Part shown: positions 1-12,292 of the stretch, piece by piece
How positions within the stretch are numbered: position 1 is the stretch's first letter
How the letters are laid out: the number at the start of each line of letters is the position of its first letter
Assembly (NCBI RefSeq): GCF_910592395.1
Contig: NC_088319.1
Location: 4,590,001 to 4,654,000 of the forward strand
Direction of reading: 5' to 3'
Origin: Lineus longissimus
Taxonomy: Eukaryota > Nemertea > Pilidiophora > Heteronemertea > Lineidae
DNA: 64,000 nucleotides
Notes under the pieces: model-generated
Seen by the model: the letters and a program-made list of their open reading frames with translations, nothing else
What the model was told of the DNA's origin: nothing
Databases searched by the model: none
Program-made: the position numbers and the translations under genes

Positions 1-237
1 ATTATGACTTGCTTTGGGAGAGACTGCATAGTAGCCATGAAATATTCGGAAAAGCCATTCATCCTGTCCTCGGATCCATTGCTTGTTGGAGCGTAGATCT
101 GGACAACTGACAGGTTGAATGGTTTTGCGCTGATCCTCACAGTCATCCATCATACGGTCGGAGACTGGTCAGTACTCTTTTTAAAATTAAATAGTAAAAG
201 TAACTAATTGTAGTTATGTTTTACTACTCTGGTACAT

Positions 238-394
238 GTAGTTGCTATTGCACTGACTGTGAAATTATTTGTTTTAACTATCAAAATGGTAATTCTTAAC
301 CATTTTAATGGTAGTTTTACCACCCTTTTTTGTTGGAACAACTTAATATTGGTTAGTTTTTAGCTATTTCACAGTTGGTGCAATAGGAGCTACC
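238..394. repeat. Palindromic MITE-like element, copy 1
   Basis: The left end reads gtagttgctattgcac and continues into gactgtgaaat. The right end is its near-perfect inverse (atttcacagt... gcaatag.agctac), giving arms of about 28 bp. The interior contains a second small palindrome around ggtaattcttaacc. Related copies lie at 8255-8411, 12135-12292, 35563-35719 and 62430-62586, always in the same array context. They therefore spread by array duplication rather than by independent transposition. No coding capacity is seen. Confidence 0.55.
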
Positions 395-1179
395 AGTTAG
401 TTGCTTTTAGAACTGCTGGAGCGGTGTCCTTACGAACCAAACCTGCCGTTCCATGCCCACGCTAGGAATGTTGACCACTCAAGAAGAGTCTGGAGTCCGG
501 TATGGATTTCGTTGTTTTCCTTTTCATGTTGATTCACGAGCTGGGTAACTCCTTGCAGAGCCCATCTCCACTACAGGAGTCGATAGATGGCCAATGGCTG
601 GACAATGAGCTCATCAGCTCTGAAGATGGAGATTGGTTTTAGTTCCATCTTGGTGTCTGGCCACCCTCCACACCAAAGTCAAAGACTCTGGTTGGGGTAC
701 CGGTTTAGTTGCCGATTGTCCGACTCTGAGCAGGTTGCACTGGTCTGCAGATTTGCCAGTGGCAAACTGGTCTCCATTGGCCGGACCTGACAGAATCGCA
801 AGCCATACAATTTAAAAAAGTCCAATGAGTAGAGTTGAGCTAAACGATGCGATTCCATGGGACCCTCAATCGGGAATGGAGTGATGACATGAGATACCAG
901 ACGCTAGCTAACCTGACCATATATACATGAATGAACGCGGACGTCGAAAGGCTTCGATCGAATCTAAATCACACTTCAACTTACTGGCAAATGTCTTCTA
1001 TCTCACCTATTATTCATGCTCATCAAGTGATCCCAGGACGCTTGAAAGCCTCGCGATTAAATGATGACCAGAACCACAGGATTAATGATAACATTACAGC
1101 AAATCATGCATCTAGCCAACATTGAGAAGTAGTCTAAAATAGACATAAAAAATACAAACACAACGATCAAAAGATTTGC

Positions 1180-1420
1180 ATGAACTCCGACTCGGTGACG
1201 ATCATCAACCTGAGATCGTTGAAACGTGGTCAGAAGCTCCGACTCGGTGACTGCACTCGACCAGCGATCGTTGAAACACGATCGTGAGCATGAACTCTAA
1301 CTCGGTGATGACGGCGACCAGACATCTTTGCAATGAGGACGTAAACTCCGATTCGATGAAGATGATCGACCAGATATCTTTGCAACGCGATGGTGAACTC
1401 AATTGATCGACGACAAAATT
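1180..1420. repeat. Degenerate 54-58 bp minisatellite
   Basis: Four to five diverged units each contain a ctccgactcggtgac-like core followed by gaccag..atc.ttg.aac. The same block recurs at about 12895-13125 and 36320-36550. Antisense open frames here are simply translations of the repeat. Confidence 0.55.
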
Positions 1421-2332
1421 GCACTGGGTCACACAATCCAGTGAAGAAGTGGAAAATGTCCCCCTGGAAAAGGTCTCCGGCCGTATTGTATTCTGATGGA
1501 TTGTACTATATGGTCCATAGAGGCCATGACCGTCAATAAAAGAAGATGCAAGCTGAAACCTCCGAATAACGCTTTCTTTCACTTTCAATTTCAAACTATT
1601 GCGTTGTATTGCAATAACAGTTTAGTGTTCGAACTGACTCTATCCAGACTCTCATTTGAAAGATGATCTTTCAAATACGGCGACCGTCATTCAAATGAGA
1701 GTCATCGACTTGCTCATAGTGTTTTCATATCGTTCTGACCAAGGGCACTTAGTTGAACTCCGGAATGTGACCACATCACATTTATTAAAAGATAGTGGTG
1801 TTGCACAAAACTAAATTACTAAACATCCTTTGCCAACATCCAATGCCCCTTTAGGGTGACAACTAAACCCGGTCAACTAGCTGCCCAAGGCTGTGGAACA
1901 TTACTATAATCTTGGTGATCACACTATTACAATTCAGTGATAAGAGAATAGCCAAGTAAATATGGCCAGATCTAAAAGAATCCGAAATACACTTTACTGC
2001 ATGTGTAATTTCCCTCAATATACTTATTGCGACAATCACATCTCCCAAAATATCAATGAATTTATTGATGCAACACGGCAATGACTTACGGTGGAGAGTG
2101 AAATGCTGCGATGTCTGTTTCGATCTTGCGTAGAAGGATTTAGACAAAGATTCTCGTGGGCAAGCTCCGAAAAATGAACGATAGTAATGAATTATTAGAC
2201 ATAGTAGCAGTCGGAAATATTGCATCCACAGCTGTGCCGTATCCATCTCACCTTAATTTCTTAATCAGCCACTGTGAAATTTGTTCGTGCAGCTCAGCTT
2301 TATAAACAATATAAGTCCACCCGAGTACTTTG

Positions 2333-4896
2333 TTACAGAGTAAATACCTTTGCGGTCATTTGCTTACCAGTATCGAATTTGGGCCAGGCAAATAATCTTT
2401 CATTCGCACCGACTATTAACCAATGGTTGGAGACAAAAGGGTCACGTAAGGTCATCAATAACGTATTCTTAGCTTCCAACTCGGATTCATCCAGGCATGG
2501 CCCCAATTGCAACCTAAACAGAAATAGAGAGTGATTCTTAGGATTCAGCCTAAAGCTCTCCTTAGGAAGCTTACTTAAAAATATGGTAACGAACTTCGCC
2601 CGATGAACCTCAACGACGACATTATATGATCCTAGCAAAGACAGAATTGCGGAGTCTCCGAATTTTCTCAACAAATCATCACGTAAGATAATCGACGTGG
2701 ATTTATTATACTCGTACGGTTTTTCTAAGATGGTGATGGAGTGTGTTCTAGCTGATGATTTATAGAGATAACCATTCAAATCACATCGGATATCCTCTAA
2801 CATGATTTTATCCATATCAGATAATAAAGCGCTTTCGGCTTCGGGCACAAGAGAGTAGTTTATCTCTTTTAGGCTTTTGACATACCGAAGTTTAAGAACA
2901 AACCCTACGTTTACTATTTTATACCAATTTAACCAAGACATAAACAGGTCTTTTCCCCTGTTTTTGTACTGCTGAAATTTGCATCGAAAGGTCAACTCTA
3001 AGAAAACATTCTCACCACATGAAACCATTTTGAAATATTTGAACCTCGAATTCTTTGGACCGACGCTTTTCTCAAGTTCACCATACGGTAGAATCAACTC
3101 TCGGCAATTGCTACTTCCAATCAAATCGAATTGAAATGCTCGCAACTTTTCAGCGACATATTTCCGTCTACGACGAGTACTAACACCAATGACATCATTG
3201 CCATATTCGCCAGCAATGTATGTGAGCTCGTTAAAATGAAAATGATACGTCAGTTTAAAATCTCCGCTGATATCATCTTGGCTGTAGACGTAGACGTTAC
3301 GATAAGTACTCAAGGAGTAATGAAAAAGAGCCACTGTGACTATGACACTTAGCCCTGTGTGGTAAAATACCGATGCCGCCCACGGTGGGAACTGGCCATA
3401 GATCCTTACATCACGGTACGACCGATAGGTGCCCCTCTGCTAGTTCGGCGTGGCGGTTAAAAGTTAAGATATGACAATGAAGTGGATGAAATTGTTGAAA
3501 TTAGGTTTTAATACATTACATTGTGGGAGAGATGGAAGGCTGTCTCTCTCTGTTGATTAGACAATCTTCATAAGTAATGCGCTCATCTTGTTTATATAAA
3601 CCCATTATTAACGTATAGGCGGATACAGCCTCTTTGGTATACCCTGTATATATTATAGAAAGGTTGGGTCTTTTTTTTCTAAGTCGATTAATATAGGGGT
3701 TTCAGCAAATTGATACTAATGGAACTTTTCAAATGTTTATTGCAGATTCCGCTAAATCGGAGCCTTGTCCCGTTCCGAGTCCCACTCCGACTTCATCTCC
3801 GATATTGAATTACGTACGGTTATCTAATATTCAGTTTATCGACGAACGTTTTCATTATGCCATTCCATCTGGATTTTTACAGTAATGTTTATAATATCAA
3901 ATTGGATCAGTGTATAAGATGGCTACAACGAAGTGGTTATCCAAATTGCAGTGCACGACTTGAAATACGACTTTATTATAGACAGGTACGCCTAAAACAC
4001 AGGTCGGTCTGAATTCGAAAGTAGTATTGTGCAGTTTCACGTAATTTATCATATATTTGTGAGAAATGTTTACCAGTTCAGTTGAATCGAAGTAATTATC
4101 AGACGACCATAATTTACTCTCAAAGTTGAAGTGTAGGTGTACACCTTATTCCTCAGTTGACTGTACGCCATGCATTCGCACGAGAATTAGGTTTTTGTTT
4201 CAACAGCTGCATAAAGTTGCATATTCCAGTCTCGGGCGACCGGTTAACGTCGTTGAAGAAATTTTGAGTTCTAGCAATTATGGGCGCAATGCGCGGATGA
4301 TGGAGATCGTTCCATAGAACGAGTCATTCATACTAACTGTAATTAAACGCAACACACTAAATATACTAAATATGGCTTCTTTAGCCCTGGTAGGCAACCA
4401 GTCTAGGACTAACGAAATTCCGATATCAAACAGTCGAGCGCGAGCTTGTCAGTAGGGCAAGCAACGCCGTCCTAGTGTCTAACCGGTTGCGCACGCAACA
4501 ACAACAAATTATGTCTTTATTGCAAAATAGGTTGCGAATATAAAAACCGAAAATATTGGCTACCTGCTTTTTCCAAAGCCGATGCCCTGTTTTCCCGTCT
4601 CTGCAAGTCCAGTCCTTGGTAGCAGCATCCTTGTGAAGATGGCAGGTTTCCGTTTGATCATGGCGGTCATGGCCGTTCTGGGGGGTGGTGAAAAAGGCAA
4701 CGCACATCCGAATATTCGAGCATGCCATACCACATCGAAGAATTGACTGAACTCGTAAGATTGCGAAAGTTAAATTGCTATCAGTTCCGTTAATGTCCAT
4801 TGCCATGAATTGAAATGAGGAAAACACTAAACTTGCTAGAGCTCTGTCAATGTTGGTCAGGACCAGCAATAACTCCCATATAGTCATGAATTGCAT
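2333..4896 (-). CDS. Apple/PAN-like secreted protein, copy 1 (2 exons)
   Basis: Proposed model: exon 1 at 4896-4564, intron, exon 2 at 3436-2333; 111 plus 367 residues. Exon 1 starts MQFMTIWELLLVLT, a likely signal peptide. It then has a cysteine pattern C-x3-C-x6-C followed by two more Cys, typical of apple/PAN modules (extracellular protein or carbohydrate binding in that family). The donor is CAG|GTAGCC and the acceptor is ctagcag|AGG; both are phase 0, so the frame is continuous. The exon 2 product is a domain of about 367 residues that I do not recognise, with a short hydrophobic stretch near its start. Three of four copies stay open and differ only by in-frame indels, which supports real coding. 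An alternative is that the two open frames belong to separate genes. Expression and function are unknown. Confidence 0.6.
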
Positions 4897-7800
4897 TTAC
4901 ACGCAATAGAATTTTTGATTGGATTACCTGCTTTCTCGAGATATTGATGGTGTCATTGTAAACTTATACCACAGACAAAATCCTCCGGAGCAAATCTTTA
5001 AAGAAAATGGCCAAAAATGGCCAAAAAAGGCTATATAAAATCTATACCGGTATAGCACTTGTATAGGGTTTGTAAAAGACAACCTATAAACTATAAGATC
5101 CCATGTGAAAAAAAATCTTTATAGTATATACAGTATAGTCTATGTATTTTATAAACATAGAAATTCTATATAACTAAAATAACTTTTTAAATCATACATG
5201 AAAAACCTATATAGCACCTATTAAAATCCGTTTAGAATACTGTAAAGGTAATGGGTTTCTCAACAGATTTTCTTCAGAATTTTTTTTGCATGTGATTGTT
5301 TCTTTCATTTTTGAATACACGATATAGCTAAAACAAATTAACTAGTGTCACCTACATCTACATGTAGGTGTCTATCCTTCACAATATTTCAGTCGACCTA
5401 ACACATGCAATACAGCCAGTGTCGTCAAAAGGGCAAATGTCGTCATGGGTGCACCTTAGGTGTACCAAGGACCAAGCTGGGTGTACCTTAACAGCACCGC
5501 ACCCAGGATGCTCCTGGGTGCTGCTTTAAGAGGATCATTATGTGCAAACAGATTGAAATACGCGCCGATTAAAAAACCTGTGTCCGATGTGGGGTACGCG
5601 TGCTTTTGCTCTACATCCGTAATTTTGCTCAACACTAACTGTAAACGAGATGTCAAAATGTCAGTTCGACATCAGTGGCAGGATCTAGGGGTCATTGCGC
5701 ACACGTGTGCTATGAACGGATGTATGTATGGATGGGGGAATCATCTCATACAGCATACCTAATGACATAGTAAATAGTATTATGTTCTTAAAAATACCTT
5801 TTCTTTATTTCTTACCACCATCTGTAATACATGTATATGCATACACTTTTTAAGCGAAAAATAGAGCAAATGTTCGACACGAGATGTTCTGATTTGCTAC
5901 AAGACAAACATACCATTTTCAACCTTGGACACAGGTTTTTAATCGGCGCGAATTTCACACCGGGTGCAGATAAGAAGTTAAGGTACACCAAATTGGTCCT
6001 GGGTGCACTTAAGGTGCACCAAGGACCAACGATTGTTGGGCACTATTTAAGACATGTGGAACTTGTGGTTTTTAGGAGTCATTACGATGCGTGCTAATTG
6101 CGAAGGGTACACTGTATACGCAGTTTCTTTAAACACCTCGATCAAAATAGGGGCTGTAGCTGGATGCAATGCCAACAATGACATGTAATTCTTGCCGAAA
6201 AGGAAAGGATTTTCGCGGCAGAATGCTTTCGCGATCATGACCTACTCGAGAAATTTGTGAAAACCACCTTAACGCGAAATTTTTTGTTAAGACAAGCATA
6301 TTTCGGCAATGGATCAATGACGATTTGACTGTCGAAGGGACATTCTGAAATACATTGCTATCACAAATCATAGTTAGCCTCTTTCTGTTTGCGGAACTGA
6401 GAGTTTTTGGAAACTCAGCCAAGAGCCTCCTTGATGATGTTAAAATGCAGAATTTTGCATGGCACGAGCGTACGTGAATATCTCAAATGCATTTGTGTAC
6501 AAATTAAATTCTTTAAGACTGCAGTCAGCGCTGACCCCAAACATTTGTCGGTCAAATGCCAGACACATCAACTGAAACCACGGACGTTTAATAGAGCTTA
6601 CACGTAATTCACAACAACATCTATCAAAGGTAAAATCACACAATTACCATGCGACAATAATAATTAGGCATATCAAGCTTCGTTTGGTCAATAGTTCGCC
6701 AAAAGTAAATAAATTTCGAAGTAAGTGAGGACGTCAGCGTCTACGTCTCAGAGCTCCGCTACAAGTGGCGCTGATCAGGAAATGGTGAATTTCGAAAATA
6801 GCATGTTTAGTCACCTCTCTGATCTGGTGTCCCTAGTTCTGCTGCGATAGACACAACCGATGCAATAGAGCCTGATATTAGCAAGACAACGTTTAATCAA
6901 TAACAACACAACCAGCGTCAATAACTGTATTTGTTAAAATTGATTCAAAGAAAACAGTGGATAAACTTATTTTGCTTTGAAAATGGATATCGTGGAATAG
7001 AATCCGACCCCATACGCATGTTCACATATAAAAATGTAGTTACGTAACTATTTGTGATCCGGATCCTTGAACCTAAATAAGACTTATGCTTTTTGTCACT
7101 ACGACCTGTGATCATGATTGCATGCAACAAAAATCGCTCGTTTACCATGTTTACGGTGGTCATCGTAGGTCCTTGCATTGGTCAGGAATCAGGCCAAAAT
7201 CCAGAATTAAGATTTGTATAAGATTTTAAAGATATTATTCAGTTTTGTGAACGAGTGCATGTACATTTCGTTGCAAGATTTCTTAGTTTAGATCTTAACT
7301 ATATTAGGAATCTGGCAAGAATCCTCTTACGAATGTACAGTGTAGCTCGTAATAAAGGACGGTAAAATACTAGTATGTTATCTCTATCGTCTTATCAGTT
7401 GTTTAATCGGGTATAGCATAGAAACTTCTTAACCTGTTTCCTACTTTTATCATCCTGTTTGCATTCCTGACTAGCCGGACTAGTATGGGTTATGTTTTAT
7501 GAGATGCCTATAATCAAGTTGTTCACTGACATGATAATTATGATTAGACGTAAAAAGAACTTAGAGCGTTTTGGCATTTATTAGGCAATTACAATTTGAA
7601 ATTCAGCATTTGGAGAAGAAATATCAGTCTCAAGGGACAATTTGGGCGTGGATTGTAGCTTGTCATGAGGTTAGTAAAAGCGCCATTGGGGTATTAAAAG
7701 GACAGGCTCATGGTCAAATCCAACATCTGCTCCTGGAGAGATCCTGGTCTTAGCCATGTTGATGCTGCTCATGAACCTTTTCGTAACCATAATGTAGCCG

Positions 7801-7970
7801 ATCTTGTTGTGTGTGTTACCACTAGGAGAATGCCAGGTTGTCTTTCGACTGAGTTTTGGATCCTGGAAGGTGTTGGCTATGGCGAGTTCGTGGAATCTAG
7901 CAAATTCAATTATCCGGAGGCCACTCTTGTTTGTTATCCTGAGCACAATCTCCCGACGTTGCCTTTCAAT
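4897..7970. repeat. Array spacer upstream of apple-gene copy 1
   Basis: No gene is supported. AT-rich DNA with runs such as ctatataaaatctata lies at 5020-5260. It is upstream of the minus-strand gene and could hold its promoter, but this is unproven. A large foldback lies at 5448-6020. The sequence tggcac at 6460-6465 is the empty counterpart of the Polinton insertion site. The rest (6700-7900) recurs near 10600-11600, 34050-35000, 42100-42900 and 60900-61850. Confidence 0.65.
5448..6020. repeat. Foldback element with long imperfect inverted repeats
   Basis: The ends read ggtgcaccttaggtgtacc at the left and the inverse of ggtgcaccttaagtgcaccc at the right. Inner arms contain cgccgattaaaaaacctgtg and its inverse cacaggtttttaatcggcgc. 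The arms together run to roughly 150-180 bp around a spacer. Equivalent copies lie at 40788-41372 and 59599-60171; the copy near 17247-17550 has lost much of its left arm. No transposase is present, so this is a non-autonomous DNA element. Confidence 0.65.
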
Positions 7971-7975
7971 TGGTC

Positions 7976-8170
7976 CTAGGCGTCGGTGCCGATTTTTGCG
8001 TTACAGCCCCTGACTACCAGAATTATGTCCTGCTTTGGGAGAGACTGCATAGTAGCCATGAAATCGTCGTAAAAGCCATTCATCCTGTCCTCGGATCCAT
8101 AGCTTGTTGGAGCGTAGATCTGGACAACTGACAGGTTGAATGGTTTTGCGCTGATCCTCACAGTCATCAT
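7976..8170 (-). pseudogene. LINE endonuclease fragment, relic
   Basis: A 64-residue open frame contains SVVQIYAPTS, then FYDDFMATMQSLPKQDII, then NAKIG. This is the signature of the apurinic-like (EEP) endonuclease of non-LTR retrotransposons. The usual GD.NAK metal-binding motif has become RGCNAK, and no reverse transcriptase follows. Related relics lie at 11856-12050, 35284-35478, 62151-62345 and 1-150. The fragment is a passenger in the duplicated unit. Confidence 0.75.
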
Positions 8171-9855
8171 ACGGTTGGAGACTGGTCAGTACTCTTTTTA
8201 AAATTAAATAGTAAAAGTAACTAATTATAGTTATGTTTTACTACTCTGGTACATGTAGTTGCTATTGCACTGACTGTGAAATTAGTTGTTTTAACTATCA
8301 ACATGGTAATTCTTAACCATTTTAATGGTAATTTTACTACCCTTTTTTGTTGTAACAAGTAATCATTGGTTAGTTTTTAGTAATTTCACAGTTGGTGCAA
8401 TAGGAGCTACCAATTAGTTGCTTTCAGAACTGCTGGAGCCGTGTCCTTATGAACCAAACCTGCCGTTCCATGCCCACGCTAGGAATGTTGACCACTCAAG
8501 AAGAGTCTGGAGTCCGGTATGGATATCGTTGTTTTCCTTGCCATGTTGATTCACGGGCTGGGTAACTCCTTGCAGAGCCCATCTCCACTACAGTAGTCGA
8601 TAGATGGCCAAGGGCTTGACAATGAGCTCATGAGCTCTTAAGATGGATATTGGTTTTAGTTCCATCTGGGTGTCTGGCCACCCTCCACACCAAAGTCAAA
8701 GACTCTGGTTGGGGTACCGGTGTAGTAGCCGATTGTCCGACCCTGAGCAGGTTGCACTGGTCTACAGGTTTGCCAGTGGCAGGTCATTAGCCGGACCTGA
8801 CACAATCGCAAGCCATACAATTTTAAAAAATACAATGAGCAGAGTGGAGCTAAACGTTGCGATTTCATGGGACCCTCAATCGGGAATGGTGTTATAAAAT
8901 GAGATAGCAGACGCTAGCTGACCTGACCATATATACATGAATGAACGCGGACGTCGGAAGGCTTCGATCGAATCTAAATCACACTTCAACTTACTTGCAA
9001 GTGGCTTCTATCTCACCAATTAATCATGCTCATCAAGTGATCCCAGGAGGCTAGAAAGCCTCGGGATTAAATTATGATCAGAACCACAGGATTAATGATA
9101 ACATTACTGTGATTTTTCAAGCTGAACTACAAGTGTACTACAAATTTGACCCTGTCCCTTCATTGAAAGGGTCAGATATTTGCCCTGCTTATTTCCCAAA
9201 CAGAACTTCATAATAAAGGAGTGGTTCCATTGGATCGTTTTCCGCTTTGACCGCCCCGCGGCAGGACACTTAACTCATTCCAGCGGTCATTCAGTACCTA
9301 ACATCATTACCTGCTCATCGAATTCGATTTGGTGTCTTTTGATGATACTTTCGCTCCCATCTACTGGCTGGTTGAATTCCCAAATACCCACTGAAGCCAA
9401 GTGTTGTATTGCTGGAGCGGCGGCCATGAAGCGGAACATCGCCCAAGTGGTTTAAGTTTTTCACGCGAACAGCAAGTTCTGCTCTCAATCGCAGTACCAC
9501 TGCACGGGGCAGACTGATCTCCTTGGCCTTGGTAGGTAACCAGTCTATAGGAGAGCAAACACCTAAATCAACCCGGGTAGTCTGGGCCTGTCGGCTGGGT
9601 ACGTAATGACAACACGACTGCAGAAGAAACTCCGAAATAAACCTGACCAAGGACGGAGCGCATCGGCCGTATAGACTGGTGTCGAACCGGGTGCGCATGG
9701 ACAACAACGGCCACTATATGCCCGTGCCGTCTGGCCGCTGCTGGTATGGTTACTCGACATCCCAACTGCTTTTTGCGACGTCCTTCATAAAAATGAGTAT
9801 TGCAGATGCCAAAAATGTATACTCTATTTTGCCTGGTGTATATCGAGACAAACTA

Positions 9856-9916
9856 ACATTTTATATACATTTCATATACATTTCATATACATTTTATATA
9901 CATTTTATATACATGT
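9856..9916. repeat. 12-bp AT microsatellite
   Basis: About five units of catttTATATA, some with c for t, end at the junction with a second copy of the downstream array segment. The matching copies near 44590 and at the window end show little or no expansion. Confidence 0.7.
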
Positions 9917-11855
9917 ACATTTCGTTGCAAGATTTCTTAGTTTAGATCTTAACTATATTAGGAATCTGGCAAGAATCCTCTTACGAATGTACAGTCTAAC
10001 TCGTAATAAAGGACGGTACAATACTAGTATATTATCTCTATCATTTTATCAGTTGTTTAATCGGGAATAGCATAGAAACTTCTTAACCTGTTTCCTACTT
10101 TTATCATCCTGTTTGCATTCCTGACTTGCTGGACTAGTATGGGTTATATTTTATGAGATGCCTATAATCAAGTTGTTCACTGACATGATAATTATGATTA
10201 AACGTAAACACTAGGAATGTTGACCACTCAAGAAGAGTCTGTGTCCATCAGCTTTTGTCATCTCACCTGTACCAGTGAGCCTGGCCACAGCCAGACAAAC
10301 AATATTCCACCTGTACCGCTGAAGTTCATACTCGAGCTGTTTGACCTTGTCCGCAGCTGGCATTCAGGGTCCGCACATGCCATTTTCCGATAACGATGAT
10401 CTGTCGCCGAAGGCAGATTATGGGTGTCTGGGTGCCAGTTGCACATTTATCAACTCCACCCTGGCTTGTGGTAGGCGCGAACGTTCATAACCCGGGACGC
10501 ATCCGATCCGGTATGGATTTCGTTGTTTTCCTTGCCATGTTGATTCACGGGCTGGGTAACTCCTTGCAGAGCCCATCTCCACTACAGGAGTCGATAGATG
10601 GCCACAAGAGGCGCTGATCAGGAAATGGTGAATTTCGAAAATAGCATGTTTAGTCACCTCTCTGATCTTGTGTCCCTAGTTCTGCTGCGACAGACACAAC
10701 CGATGCAATAGAGCCTGATATTAGCACGATTACTGTGGCTTTAACAACACAACGTTTAATCAATAACAACACAACCAGCGTCAATAACTGTATTTGTTAA
10801 AATTGATTCAAAGAAAACAGTGCATCAACTTATTTTGACATCGATTGCGTTGAAAATGGATATCGTGGAATCGAATCCGACCCCATACGCATGTTTACAT
10901 ATAAAAATGTTGTTACGTAGCTATTTTTGATCCTGATCCTTGAAGCTAAAGTAGACTGATGCTTTTTGTCACTACGACCTGTGATCATGATTGCATGCAA
11001 AAAAAATCGCTCGTTTACCATGTTTACGGTGGTCATCGTAGGTCCTTGCATGGGGGACAGGAATCGATTATCGCGGCTTTGATCTCCCCGGCCAAAATCA
11101 AGAATTAAGATTTGTATAAGATTTTAAAGATATTATTCAGTTTTGTGAACGGGTGCATGTACATTTCGTTGCAAGATTTCTTAGTTTAGATCTTAACTAT
11201 ATTAGGAATCTGGCAAGAATCCTCTTACGAATGTACAGTCTAGCTCGTAATAAAGGACGGTACAATACTAGTATATTATCTCTATCGTCTTATCAGTTGT
11301 TTAATCGGGAACAGCATAGAAACTTCTTAACCTGTTTCCTACTTTTATCATCCTGTTTGCATTCCTGACTTGCTTGACTAGTATGGGTTATATTTTATGA
11401 GATGCCTATAATCAAGTTGTTCACTGACATGATAATTATGATTAAACGTAAAAAGAATTTAGAGCGGGTTGGCATTTATTAAGCAATTAACATTTGAAAT
11501 TCAGCATTTGGAGCAGAAATATCAGTCTCAAGGGACAACTTGGATTGTAGCCTGGATTGTAGCTTGTAACCTGGATTGTAGCTTGTCATGAGGATAGTAA
11601 AAGCGCCATTGGGTTGAGGACAGGCTCATGGTCAAATCCAACATCTGCTCCTGGATAGGTCCTGGTCTCAGCCATGCTGATGCTGCTCACGAAAACTTTC
11701 GTAACCGTAATGTACTCGATCATGTTGTGTGTGTTACCAATAGGAGAATGCCAAGTTGCCTTTCGACTGAGTTTTTGAGGAAATTCAATTATCCGGAGGC
11801 CCCTCTTGTTTGTTACTCCTGAGCAAAATCTCCCGACGTTGCCTTTCCATTGGTC

Positions 11856-12050
11856 CTAGGCATCGGTGCCGATTTTTGCGTCACAGCCCCCTACTACCAT
11901 AATAATGTCCTGCTTTGGGAGAGACTGCATAGTAGCCATGATGTCTTCGTAAAATCCATTCATCCTGTCCTCGGATCCAAAGCTTGTTGGAGCGTAGATC
12001 TGGACAACTGACAGGTTGAATGGTTTTGCGCTGATCCTCACAGTCATCAT
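11856..12050 (-). pseudogene. LINE endonuclease fragment, second relic
   Basis: Same fragment as at 7976-8170, with a few substitutions (FYEDIMATMQSL). The metal-binding motif is again degraded (GGCDAKIG). It is virtually identical to the relic at 35284-35478, so these two belong to a recent duplication subgroup. Confidence 0.7.
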
Positions 12051-12134
12051 ACGGTTGGAGACTGGTCAATACTCTTTTATAAAATTAAATAGAGAAAGTA
12101 ACTAATTATTGTTATGTTTTACTACTCTGGTACA

Positions 12135-12292
12135 TGTAGTTGCTATTGCACTGACTGTGGAATTATTTGTTTTAACTATCAAAATGGTAATTCTTAACCA
12201 TTTTGATGGTAGTTTTACTACCTATTTTAGTTGGAACCACTAATTAATGGTTAGTTTTTACTAATTTTACAGTTGGTGCACTAGGGACTACC
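12135..12292. repeat. Palindromic MITE-like element
   Basis: Copy of the element at 238-394 with the same inverted ends. The right end here reads agttggtgcactagggactacc, showing more decay than the copy at 8255-8411. Confidence 0.5.

Larger units (their letters stand above)
1..2332. repeat. Left end of mosaic duplicated host array
   Basis: No intact gene is seen. The stretch opens inside a decayed LINE endonuclease fragment (about 1-150), followed by a palindromic MITE-like element (238-394). A block at 480-930 recurs near 8500, 43260 and 62670. A degenerate 54-58 bp minisatellite lies at about 1180-1420, followed by AT-rich DNA that recurs near 13700, 37100 and 55700. Short open frames here are not conserved between the copies. 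The stretch lies downstream of the minus-strand apple-domain gene copy 1. Confidence 0.75.

Noticed and set aside
2274-2534. Plus-strand 86-residue frame recurring at 14082, 37512 and 56154
   Set aside because: Antisense to the 3' part of exon 2 of the apple-like gene; its conservation follows from the coding strand.
5456-6097. Open frames within the foldback element
   Set aside because: Both strands are partly open because of the inverted arms; not kept in the other copies.
9315-9707. 130-residue minus-strand frame recurring at 44193 and 63490
   Set aside because: Broken differently among copies and no recognisable family; treated as repeat DNA, possibly a decayed element.
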